DNA of 64,000 bases from Chloroflexus sp. Y-396-1 (GTDB lineage: Bacteria > Chloroflexota > Chloroflexia > Chloroflexales > Chloroflexaceae). The notes under the pieces are model-generated. The model did no database searches. It was given only the letters and a program-made list of their open reading frames with translations, and had not been told where the DNA came from. This document shows positions 1 through 9,394 of this stretch, piece by piece. The stretch spans positions 4,750,633 to 4,814,632 of the forward strand of contig NZ_KI911784.1 in the NCBI RefSeq assembly GCF_000516515.1, written 5' to 3'. Position 1 is the stretch's first letter, and every line of letters begins with the position of its first letter. Both the position numbers and the translations under genes were made by a program.

Positions 1-234
1 GAGCGCGAGCAGGGGCCTGGAGGGTGATGAGGTGCTGATCCGCCATCCGATGGGTTCCGGCACAATGCGGGCCAGCGGCTCGCGCACCCAGATCGCGACG
101 TTCGCTAATGTCATTCTGTTTGGGAACTGTTCGGTCATCAAATGCAACCCGAAACTGAGAACTCTGAAAAGCCCTAGCTCAGTGTGGTATCATTACTTTC
201 AACACCACCGGTAGCAGCGCAAGGAGAAACCGCT
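1..234. repeat. Intergenic sequence with dispersed-repeat fragments
   Basis: No convincing gene. Positions 29-57, read on the minus strand, match the repeat piece also seen near 3913-3946 and 12114-12147 (ACCCATCGG-TGGCG-ATCAGCAC). A GC palindrome-like piece lies around 68-90. Positions 133-176 hold a copy of the element with core GAGAACTCTGAAAA that recurs at 24299, 30523 and 50161. It is followed by a -10-like TATCAT at 188-193, about 40 bases before the next start codon. Confidence 0.55.
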
Positions 235-1029
235 ATGCCTAGCCCGTTTCCTGGAATGGATCCGTATCTGGAGCAGCACTCCCTCTGGCCGGATGTCCAT
301 CAGCGGCTGATCACGTATAGTGCAGATGCTTTGCAGGTGCACCTGCGGCCACGCTACCATGCCCGGATTGGCGAGCGGTTGTACGTCATTCCCCCACAAC
401 GCCCCATCTATCCCGATGTGACCGTTACCCGACGGCCACCGGTCGATCTCCCGGCTACGATCCACCAGCGTTCTGTGCTCACCGCCGATCAGCCGGTGGT
501 GATTGTTGCGCCAGCCGACCCGGTACGCGAGCCGTTTATCGAAATCCTTGACCTGACCCAGGGTGGGCGAGTGGTGACGGTGATCGAGGTGCTCAGTCCC
601 GCGAACAAAACACCCGGCGAGACGCACGATATCTATCGGCGTAAGCAAGAAGAGGTGCTTGCCAGCAACGTGCATCTGGTTGAGATTGACCTGTTGCGCC
701 AAGGCGTCCATACGGTTGCAGTGCCCGCACCCTACTTGACACCGTACCAGCCGTGGCATTACGTGATTTGTGTTAGCCGGGCTACCGACCGCGAACGGTT
801 TGAAGTATATGTGCGCACGATGCGCCAACGGCTGCCACGGATTGCCATTCCGCTGCAAGCGCCCGATCCGGATGTGGTGTTAGACCTCCAGGCGGTCTTT
901 GAGCGCTGCTACGAGTATGGGGCGTATGACGATCTGATAGATTATCGTGCCCATCCTGAAATCAAGTTGTCGCCGGAAGATGCAGCCTGGGTGGATGAAC
1001 ACCTCCGCCAGCAGGGTCTGCGCCCCTGA
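235..1029 (+). CDS. DUF4058 family protein
   Basis: 264 residues. The N-terminus MPSPFPGMDPYLE is the hallmark of the DUF4058 family, which is common in Chloroflexota and cyanobacteria and has no established function. The ATG at 235 is chosen over an upstream in-frame ATG (184) because AAGGAGA lies at 221-227 and the conserved family N-terminus begins exactly there. Around residues 117-125 the segment IEVLSPANK, followed by a basic stretch and LVEIDLLRQG, resembles the core of PD-(D/E)XK nuclease-like folds. That is a family-level resemblance, not proof of nuclease activity. No signal peptide or membrane segment. It stands alone, preceded by a dispersed intergenic element that may carry its promoter. 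Confidence 0.85.
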   Translation: MPSPFPGMDPYLEQHSLWPDVHQRLITYSADALQVHLRPRYHARIGERLYVIPPQRPIYPDVTVTRRPPVDLPATIHQRSVLTADQPVVIVAPADPVREPFIEILDLTQGGRVVTVIEVLSPANKTPGETHDIYRRKQEEVLASNVHLVEIDLLRQGVHTVAVPAPYLTPYQPWHYVICVSRATDRERFEVYVRTMRQRLPRIAIPLQAPDPDVVLDLQAVFERCYEYGAYDDLIDYRAHPEIKLSPEDAAWVDEHLRQQGLRP

Positions 1030-1587
1030 GCACGGTCAGCGTTGATGGGTGCTCTGTTGGTGCGAGCTGGCCCCTCGTTGTTCCCCCCTGCCCCTAGCAT
1101 CGCTTCCTCGTCTACGAGCAAGTTGAGAACTCATCCCTCTCGATGTGTAACGGGTACAGGTCATCGGGAAACTCTATCTATCGCCCTGAAGAAGGTTTCA
1201 CGTATGAGTGAGAACGACGGAGTGCGATAATTGCACCGCATTATGTTTCATGCTCGATCTAAGTATCTATAATTCACTAACCTCACGTGGTAAGCTCGCG
1301 ACATGATAGCGATATATTCTCTACGAAAATAAAATATTATTTACACGCGACGGTTTTCTATTTTTATAGAGCGGTTTGGTTGATTGCGAAATTTTTAACT
1401 ATTTCCTGATAATTTTTAAAGTTTGTATAAATTTTCACAAAATATTTCTGCAAAATGGAAGATTTATCTATTACATATCACCTTGTTTTTATAAAATTTT
1501 AATGCTATTATCAGATGGATACAGGAACTGTACCGATTATAATGTCGTCCACAGGGTATATAACAACACTAACACAAGGAGGCGTCT
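1030..1587. other. AT-rich intergenic island upstream of secreted propeller gene
   Basis: No gene is supported. About 1235-1545 is strikingly AT-rich (runs such as AAAATAAAATATTATTT and TTTTTAAAGTTTG), unlike the GC-rich surroundings. The island ends at a -10-like TATAAT at 1538-1543 and the ribosome binding site AAGGAGG at 1576-1582. It may be a long promoter or protein-binding region, or a remnant of foreign DNA. The short frames inside it have no protein-like character. Confidence 0.5.
1538..1543 (+). promoter_or_regulatory. Putative -10 hexamer for the gene at 1588
   Basis: TATAAT, a perfect sigma70-type -10, lies 44 bases before the ATG at 1588. No good -35 match is visible at 16-18 bases upstream, so the AT-rich island may act as an UP element or activator site instead. 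Inference from sequence only. Confidence 0.4.
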
Positions 1588-3447
1588 ATGTACCGGCCGA
1601 GAGTTGTTTGGAGTTTGATTGCCCTGATCGGAGCCTTGCTGCTCAGTGGTACTGCCCCCCTGGCTGCTGCTCCTTTCTCTGGTCGCACCAGTTTTGTCGA
1701 TCCACGCTTTGCGACAGTCTGGAGCCGTACTGACAGTGAGGCGGTCCGAGGTGGACGCACCTGGTATTGGGGGCCAGGGCCGTGGTTTGACTACGGCGAA
1801 TTTTACCGGGAAAGCCCTAACTCAATACGTACCGTTCAATATTTCGACAAGGCGCGGATGGAGATTAACAATCCAAGTGACGGTATCGTCACCAACGGTC
1901 TGCTGGTCAAGGAGTTGATCAGTGGTCGCATGCAGACTGGCGATAATCCCTTCGACGTTCTAAGTCGTGATGGTTCTGATGTTCCGGTGGCCGGTAATCC
2001 GCGGGTTGCCAATACCATCGCTCCCGGTTATCGTGACTTTGTCGGTATTGCAACCATCGATAACGGTTACCGTGATCCATCGCGCCTCAACCAGCGGGTC
2101 AATACCACAATTGCGCGGGGTGGAAATATCGGTATCCGTGACGATCTGGCGCGTCCTGAAACAACGATTGTGCAGTACAATAGCGTGACCGGTCACAACA
2201 TTCCGCGAGTCTTCTGGGATTTTATGAATGCGCGTGGTCGCGTGGTCGAGAATGGACGGGTGGTTACGGCGACGATTGTGGATTGGCTATTTGCGATGGG
2301 TTATCCCATCACCGATCCCTACTGGGTGCGGGCAGTTGTTGGCGACACCGAGCGCGATGTCCTGGTGCAACTCTTTGAGCGACGGGTGTTGACCTACACG
2401 CCGGATAATCCGCCCGGCTACCAGGTCGAAATGGGGAATGTCGGTCAACACTACTTCCAGTGGCGTTATCCCCATTTGGGTGCACCGTGGGTTGCTCCTG
2501 ATCCGGTGACCCCGCTGATCTATGCCTCGAATATCGATACCGGTAGCCATTGGGAGCTGTACCGAGCGACGTTCAACGGTGGTGGTCGACGTTTGACCGT
2601 TAACAACGGTGAAACGGTCGCCTACTCGTGGCGGCGAAGCTGGGAACCAACGCAACAATTTCTGGTCGTCGATTCACGACGGAATAGTCCGCAGTACCGC
2701 CAGGTCTATCTACTCAATAACGTGGCCGCCGATGCGGGCGAGCAGGCAAGCGGCGCCAACGTGATTCGTATCAGCTACAGCAATAACGACGGCGCCTTCC
2801 CACCACCAGACAACGACTACGCGACAATTCCGGGCAGCGAGTATAACGCGGTCGTCTCACCCGATGGCAACCTGATGGTGTTTGTCTCTGAGCGCCAGGG
2901 CATTCCACAGCTCTACCTGCGCCGCTTGCATGTCCCACTACGGGGCTACGCCAGTCCAATTACGAACTATGATCGACCATGCAATGTTGAAACCCCATCC
3001 TGGTCGGCAGATGGCCGTAACCTCTTCTGGGTCACCAACTGTACCGGTAACTTCCAGATTTATCGGGCTAATATACAATTCTACCAAATTGATGATCTGT
3101 TTGCCTACGCTGAACTACGTAGCATTCGTAATCTGAGCAATAACACGGTCAACGACCGGTTTGCCCGCGTATCACCTGATGGGAAGACGATTGCCTTTGC
3201 TAGTGACCGCGATGGGAACTGGGAGATCTATGTTATGAACAGCGATGGCAGCAATGTACGTCGTCTGACCAATCATTCGGGGGTTGACGAGGCGCCGACC
3301 TGGTCGCCAGATGGCCGACAACTCGCGTTTGCCAGCGACCGTGATGGTGACTTTGAGATATACATTCTCAATGTCGGTGATGGAGTAATCGTCCAGCAGG
3401 TCACCCAAAACACGGCCCAAGATCGCTGGCCAATCTGGGCACAATGA
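1588..3447 (+). CDS. Secreted protein with C-terminal TolB-type (PD40) beta-propeller repeats
   Basis: 619 residues. A signal peptide is seen at residues 1-27 (basic MYRPR, hydrophobic core, ALA-like end), so the protein is exported. Residues ~30-310 form a Chloroflexota-type extracellular region containing VDPRFATVW and YFDKARMEIN; the same pattern occurs in the protein at 24395. The C-terminal third (~420-617) has at least four PD40/WD40-like blades with the motifs SPDG, FASDRDG and EIY, as in TolB. AAGGAGG just upstream supports the ATG. Such domains usually bind proteins or glycans at the cell surface; no catalytic residues can be assigned. It is monocistronic, behind an unusually AT-rich leader. 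Confidence 0.8.
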   Translation: MYRPRVVWSLIALIGALLLSGTAPLAAAPFSGRTSFVDPRFATVWSRTDSEAVRGGRTWYWGPGPWFDYGEFYRESPNSIRTVQYFDKARMEINNPSDGIVTNGLLVKELISGRMQTGDNPFDVLSRDGSDVPVAGNPRVANTIAPGYRDFVGIATIDNGYRDPSRLNQRVNTTIARGGNIGIRDDLARPETTIVQYNSVTGHNIPRVFWDFMNARGRVVENGRVVTATIVDWLFAMGYPITDPYWVRAVVGDTERDVLVQLFERRVLTYTPDNPPGYQVEMGNVGQHYFQWRYPHLGAPWVAPDPVTPLIYASNIDTGSHWELYRATFNGGGRRLTVNNGETVAYSWRRSWEPTQQFLVVDSRRNSPQYRQVYLLNNVAADAGEQASGANVIRISYSNNDGAFPPPDNDYATIPGSEYNAVVSPDGNLMVFVSERQGIPQLYLRRLHVPLRGYASPITNYDRPCNVETPSWSADGRNLFWVTNCTGNFQIYRANIQFYQIDDLFAYAELRSIRNLSNNTVNDRFARVSPDGKTIAFASDRDGNWEIYVMNSDGSNVRRLTNHSGVDEAPTWSPDGRQLAFASDRDGDFEIYILNVGDGVIVQQVTQNTAQDRWPIWAQ

Positions 3448-4072
3448 GGGGCTAACGCCCTCACCTTTCCCCAACCCCTTCCTCTTCTACCTGGGAAGAG
3501 GAAGGGGGAGAGGCTTCAGCCGCTTGCGCTATCCTCCTCTCCCTCACTTGCAACACATCTAGCCTCTCGCAAGCGGGGGTAAATCTGCGTCGACTAACAG
3601 GCTGTTACCTGAAAGCGTGGGCCAGCGGCCCGCATTGGGTTCCCTGGGTGCGCGGGCCTCCGGCCCGCTTCAGGCAAACATACTCGATACGGCAGACGGC
3701 TTGGGCGCCTACCCCGACACCAGTTGCCCTGGGTGCGCGGGCCTCTGACCCGCGTTGCACAGTGCCTGTCAAAAGCCTGAAGCTAGGGTGCGCGGGCCAG
3801 AGGCCCGCATCGAGCAGACATACTCGATACAGCAGACGGCTTGGGCGCCTACCCCGACACCAGTTGCCCTGGGTGCGCGGGCCTCTGACCCGCGTCGGGC
3901 AGGGATGGTCGAAACCCATCGGCTGGCGCATCAGCACTCTATCACCCTACCCTCGCCCCCGCAAGCGGGCTGGGAGGTGAAAGCACACCTACTATACCTT
4001 ACCAGGTAGGGTCAAAACATTGAAAAGCCTTGGAATCCATTACGCTCTTGGCGATGATAAACAATGGTAACG
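3448..4072. repeat. GC-rich palindromic repeat block with 78-bp direct repeat
   Basis: No gene. At 3461-3515 there is an imperfect palindrome of the CCTCACC...CCTTCCTCT / AGAGGAAGGGGGAG type that recurs at 29999, 49775 and in the 54-55.5 kb array; it could act as a terminator for the gene ending at 3447. Short palindromes of the form GCGCGGGCC-N3-GGCCCGC occur near 3653, 3734, 3790 and 3874. Positions 3678-3755 and 3818-3895 are direct repeats of 78 bp with one mismatch (3691 G, 3831 A). Positions 3913-3946 carry the ACCCATCGG-TGGCGCATCAGCAC repeat shared with three other places in the window. Confidence 0.8.
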
Positions 4073-5374
4073 TTACTCTGTTTTCAACTCACGTGAAATC
4101 AATACCTTGTCGACTCGTAAGCCATCCATATCGACCACCTCAAAGCGCCATCCGCCCCAATGCGTCACATCACCCGCGCGCGGAATCTGGCCGATGAGAC
4201 TGATCACCAGACCGGCCAATGTCTCGTAGCGGTAGGTCTCTTCATCGGGCAATTCATCAACTTCAAGCAAGGTACGGACCTCATCAATCGGCAAGGCACC
4301 TTCGACCAGGTAAGAACCATCTTCACGCCGTATGATGGGCGGCGGGGTTGCATCATCGTATTCATCATCAATTTCACCGACGATTTCTTCCAAAACGTCT
4401 TCCAAGGTAACAATGCCTTCAATCCCCCCTAATTCGCCCACAACGAGCGCCATGTGACGTCGGCTGCGCCGGAATGTGGTCAGCAATGCCGACGCTCGAC
4501 TATTTTCAGGGACGTACAACGGAGGTGAAACGGCTTCGCGCACCAGCGCGTGTTCACCTTTCTTCCGGTAGAGTAAGAGCAAGTCGCGCACGTGGAGAAT
4601 CCCTACAATCTGATCGGGTGTCTCTTCGTACACCGGAAAGCGCGAGTAACCACTGGCGAGCAATTCATCGATGACTTCGCCGAGGGTACGGTTGGCGGCA
4701 ACCATTTCCACTTCGTGGCGCGGTGTCATTATATGCCGCACTGCCCGATCACTGAAGCGAAAGACCCGCTCGATAAACTGCTGCTCTTGCAATTCAACTT
4801 CGCCCGTTTCCGCTCCTTCACGCACCAGCGCACGAATATCCTCTTCGGTCACTCGATCCTCAGCAACATTCGCCCGCCCTAACATCATCAATATCAAACG
4901 GGTTGAAGCGCTCAGCAACGCGATAATTGGCGTACTGATATGGGCGAGCAACAACATTGGTCGCGCCATCAAGGTGGCAATCGTTTCTGCACTTTGCAGC
5001 GCAATCCGTTTGGGAACCAATTCGCCTAACACCAGCGACAGATAGGTCACCAGTAACACGACCAGAAATTGGGCTAGTTGCGCAGCATAAGGCGCCAGCC
5101 ATTCATTACGAGCAATCCAGGGCGTAATCTGAATGGCAAGAGTCGCTCCGGCGAAGACACCATTAAGTGTTCCGATAAGAGTGATCCCGATCTGCACTGC
5201 CGCCAGAAAGCGATCAGGGTCTTCTTGTAATTGCAGTGCAATTGCTGCTCCGCGATGACCTTCTTCAGCGCGCTGTTCGAGACGTCCACGTCGTGCTGAA
5301 ACCACTGCCAACTCGGTAGCGGCAAAAAGACCGTTAGCCAGAGCTAGTGCGATAATAATTAAGAGTTCTTGCAT
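4073..5374 (-). CDS. CNNM/CorC-HlyC family membrane protein with CBS pair
   Basis: 433 residues, the usual size of the hemolysin-C/CorC family. The N-terminal DUF21 (CNNM) membrane domain (~1-190) starts MQELLIIIALALANGLFAA and contains several hydrophobic helices. Residues ~205-330 form a CBS pair (RVFRFSDRAVRHIMTPR and GILHVRDLLLL are typical), followed by a linker with GGIEGIVTLEDVLEEIVGEI and a C-terminal CorC_HlyC domain. Family members are implicated in Mg2+/Co2+ efflux or homeostasis at the cytoplasmic membrane, with CBS domains binding adenine nucleotides. I chose the ATG at 5374 because the family's first membrane helix begins there; the 41 extra residues of a longer frame look non-coding. 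It lies 199 bases downstream of tpiA on the same strand. Confidence 0.9.
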   Translation of the reverse strand: MQELLIIIALALANGLFAATELAVVSARRGRLEQRAEEGHRGAAIALQLQEDPDRFLAAVQIGITLIGTLNGVFAGATLAIQITPWIARNEWLAPYAAQLAQFLVVLLVTYLSLVLGELVPKRIALQSAETIATLMARPMLLLAHISTPIIALLSASTRLILMMLGRANVAEDRVTEEDIRALVREGAETGEVELQEQQFIERVFRFSDRAVRHIMTPRHEVEMVAANRTLGEVIDELLASGYSRFPVYEETPDQIVGILHVRDLLLLYRKKGEHALVREAVSPPLYVPENSRASALLTTFRRSRRHMALVVGELGGIEGIVTLEDVLEEIVGEIDDEYDDATPPPIIRREDGSYLVEGALPIDEVRTLLEVDELPDEETYRYETLAGLVISLIGQIPRAGDVTHWGGWRFEVVDMDGLRVDKVLISRELKTE

Positions 5375-5573
5375 AGGTTTTCTCAGGCGTGCCACCAGCC
5401 GCAGGCATTGCCCATTGCATGTTGGCATGATCAGCGGGCAATGTGATGTATGGATACCTTGAGTTGTGTAGAAGGGAAGGTAGATGAGGAATGGCAAGGC
5501 GCAAACACAAATGACGACGGTTACGGTACCGTCGCCTGCTTACCCGTTGTGTACAACTACGTTCAGGTTCCAT

Positions 5574-6326
5574 CTATCGATAGTGAATAATACGGAGAAA
5601 GCTGGCTGCCTGCAAAGAAGCGCCACCAACGAGCGCGCCATCAATGTCGGGCTGGGCCATCAATTCATCGATATTATCCGGTTTGACACTGCCGCCATAT
5701 TGAATACGTACTGCTGCTGCGATCTCTGCTCCGTACAACTCGTGCAATGTCGCTCGAATCGCGGCATGCATAGCCTGAGCATCGGCAGGAGTAGCGGTAT
5801 CGCCGGTGCCAATGGCCCAGATCGGCTCATAGGCAATCACCACATTAAGCATTTGCTCTGGCATCACATCAACCAGCGCTGCCCGAACCTGTGCGGTCAC
5901 AATTGGCTCTGCCTGGCCGGCATCACGCTGCGGCTTGCTCTCACCCACACATACGATTGGCCGCAGCCCATGAGCGAGAGCAGCGCGCAGTTTACGGTTT
6001 ACGAATGCGTCACTCTCGCCGAAGTACTGGCGACGTTCGCTGTGACCAACAATGACGTAGCGACAACCAATATCAACCAGCATCGGTGGTGAGACTTCGC
6101 CGGTAAAAGCTCCTTGAGCTTCAGGATAGAGATTCTGCGCCCCTAATCCCAGCGGGGTATTGGTCAGTAACGGTGCGACAGCGGCCAGTGCAGTGAACGG
6201 CGGACAAACAATCGCTTCACGGTCAGTCAGTTCACCGAGGCCAGCCAGTAATTCACGAACTAGGAGGGTTGCTTCACCAACCGTTTTGTACATCTTCCAA
6301 TTTCCGGCAATCAGCGGAGTACGCAT
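5574..6326 (-). CDS. tpiA: Triosephosphate isomerase
   Basis: 250 residues, full length for the family. It interconverts dihydroxyacetone phosphate and glyceraldehyde 3-phosphate in glycolysis and gluconeogenesis in the cytoplasm. Visible active-site signatures: GNWKMYK (substrate Asn/Lys) at residues ~8-14, IVGHSERRQYFGE (electrophilic His) near 90-103, AYEPIWAIGTG (catalytic Glu plus flexible loop) around 165-175, and the phosphate-binding YGGSVKPDN near 210. GAGGATGCA upstream supports the ATG. It starts 12 bases after the M50 protease gene ends, so the two are probably cotranscribed. Confidence 0.98.
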   Translation of the reverse strand: MRTPLIAGNWKMYKTVGEATLLVRELLAGLGELTDREAIVCPPFTALAAVAPLLTNTPLGLGAQNLYPEAQGAFTGEVSPPMLVDIGCRYVIVGHSERRQYFGESDAFVNRKLRAALAHGLRPIVCVGESKPQRDAGQAEPIVTAQVRAALVDVMPEQMLNVVIAYEPIWAIGTGDTATPADAQAMHAAIRATLHELYGAEIAAAVRIQYGGSVKPDNIDELMAQPDIDGALVGGASLQAASFLRIIHYR

Positions 6327-6338
6327 TGCATCCTCTTC

Positions 6339-7010
6339 TTAAAATGCCCGCAGAATCGTCTGTAAAACGTTGAACAACACTGTATCACTGATCAAAAAGG
6401 TTAGCCCCACCCCAACGGCCACAGTAACGGCAAATACCCGCCAATCCCAAGCCAGCACCTTTGCGCCATCAAATGGGCCGGCAGGTATCATATTGAACAG
6501 GCCAATCCAGGCGTTGAAGCGGAATCCGACATAACAAATGGTGATCAGAAGTTCCATGAATAGCGGACGCAATAACATAACCGGAATGAACAGCAAGAGA
6601 AATACCACCGCTAACACCAGGTTGGTGACCGGCCCGACCAGGGCAATGATCCCACTTTGGCGTACCGTTAACAGTCCGCGATGCCAGACGGCGCCCGGTG
6701 CTGCGATGAAGATACCAAGGAAACTGATCAGGATCGAGAGAATGAGCCAGCGATCGTTTGCAATAAAATGAGCCTGAGCACCATAACCACGGGCCACAAT
6801 CCGATGGGCCAGCTCGTGGAGAACAAAGCCGATGCCGGCAACCACTGCCGCAACGATCAGGTTGATCACGAACTCGCCACTGAGCAGATTCGTCGCCCCA
6901 GTCTGCATAATGGCGAAGGCAAGGGTCGTACCTGCCCACGCCTTCAACAGTTCGACATTGTCGTTACGGGGACGGCTGAAAATGTCATCAAAGGCGGTAA
7001 AGTCTCGCAC
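6339..7010 (-). CDS. Site-2 protease-like M50 family membrane metallopeptidase
   Basis: 223 residues. The HELAH zinc-binding motif (residues 65-69) sits in a predicted membrane helix, and NMIPAGPFDGAK near residue 190 supplies the expected third metal ligand (Asp), together defining the M50 fold. Most of the chain is hydrophobic (about 5-6 helices), consistent with intramembrane proteolysis. There is no PDZ or CBS domain, so this is the minimal membrane-core type; its substrate cannot be deduced. The start is GTG at 7010, preceded by AGGA. It is the first gene of a likely operon with tpiA. The long divergent region upstream separates it from the 16S rRNA gene. Confidence 0.85.
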   Translation of the reverse strand: MRDFTAFDDIFSRPRNDNVELLKAWAGTTLAFAIMQTGATNLLSGEFVINLIVAAVVAGIGFVLHELAHRIVARGYGAQAHFIANDRWLILSILISFLGIFIAAPGAVWHRGLLTVRQSGIIALVGPVTNLVLAVVFLLLFIPVMLLRPLFMELLITICYVGFRFNAWIGLFNMIPAGPFDGAKVLAWDWRVFAVTVAVGVGLTFLISDTVLFNVLQTILRAF

Positions 7011-7535
7011 GGAGTTTCCTACTCTGCTGTATCAAACACCTCTCGATATATTATAGCATACCGTACCGGTTGCTCTGCCCTGCACCGAGTCTCAGCGGTT
7101 TTCAAAGTTTTCAGTGAACGTGCTGCGAAGTACGCCTCTCACGCTCCCGTAGGGCTTTTGAAAGGTTTTATCGTATCCTCCCAGGAATGGCAAACACCAG
7201 GTTGGGCTGCGCGACAATCGCCCGATGTGCATTAGGAATCGACCGATAGCTCAGTTATATGTGATAGCACTAGTACGGATACTGCTTAGACAGACCCGAT
7301 CATGCGCACGAGCAAACGATCCTTATCATCTGTCGCCCTACGGTAGGGGTGAGCATCCAACCCGCCTCTCCCAGGCGCGAATCCCAGGCGCGAACGCACA
7401 TCATCAGGAAGCGACCAAAAACCCGACCGTCACCCACCGTCGGCGCGGGCAGCAGCGCGCCACTGCCCGCGCTACGGACTCCCTCCCTCCTGACGTCTGC
7501 CAGGGCGGCTGAGCCTGTCACCCCCCTTCCCACGC
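7011..7535. other. Intergenic region between M50 protease and 16S promoter
   Basis: No credible gene. It contains a short tandem duplication (CCCAGGCGCGAA twice around 7368-7395) and a strong inverted repeat GCGCGGGCAG ... CTGCCCGCGC within about 7443-7477, which could terminate transcription or be one of the dispersed GC palindromes. Near 7095-7125 there is a weak relative of the TCTGAAAA-type dispersed element. Confidence 0.4.
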
Positions 7536-7538
7536 CAC

Positions 7539-7567
7539 TTGACAAACGGCGCAAGTTCCGTTATACT
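7539..7567 (+). promoter_or_regulatory. Promoter of the 16S rRNA gene
   Basis: A near-consensus sigma70-type promoter: -35 TTGACA at 7539-7544, exactly 17 bases of spacer, and -10 TATACT at 7562-7567. It lies about 165 bases upstream of the mature 16S 5' end. A GC-rich stretch follows the -10, as is common for growth-rate-regulated rRNA promoters. Confidence 0.8.
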
Positions 7568-7638
7568 ACCCCGCGTTGCAAGCGCAACGGTCTCACCACT
7601 ACGGTAGACCCAACAAGCCATCGGGCGCGTCATCGCCA

Positions 7639-7668
7639 ACTAGCGTCACCTCGTGACACTAGTTTTTT
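7639..7668 (+). promoter_or_regulatory. Terminator-like hairpin in the 16S rRNA leader
   Basis: ACTAGCGTCA (7639-7648) pairs with TGACACTAGT (7654-7663) around a 5-base loop with a single C-A mismatch, and a six-T run lies at 7663-7668. It sits between the promoter and the mature 16S start, so it would be transcribed on every rRNA transcript. It may be an attenuator that needs antitermination, or a structural leader element. Inference only. Confidence 0.45.
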
Positions 7669-7700
7669 GTTCCCCCCGATGCGCAATGCACCTTGACAAG

Positions 7701-9271
<1,571 letters not shown>

Positions 9272-9285
9272 TCTGTTCAGGTGAC

Positions 9286-9320
9286 CACCCCCAGCGATAC
9301 CGCTGGGGGTGTGACTTTTT
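9286..9320 (+). terminator. Rho-independent terminator after 16S rRNA
   Basis: A perfect 11-bp stem, CACCCCCAGCG (9286-9296) with CGCTGGGGGTG (9301-9311) and loop ATAC, is followed closely by five T (9316-9320). This would end the transcript right after the 16S processing stem and confirms that the 23S/5S genes are not cotranscribed here. Confidence 0.9.
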
Positions 9321-9394
9321 AGAGGATAGGACGCGAGCGGGTGTATTTGGAGCAGACAATTACCGGCAAGAGAATATTCTTGTCGGGATGGCTT

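Noticed and set aside
3600-3900. CRISPR-like array in the repeated GC palindromes
   Set aside because: Only two long direct copies, irregular spacing, no unique spacers of equal length and no cas genes nearby.
5484-6092. 202-codon plus-strand frame
   Set aside because: Entirely antisense to tpiA, a certain gene.
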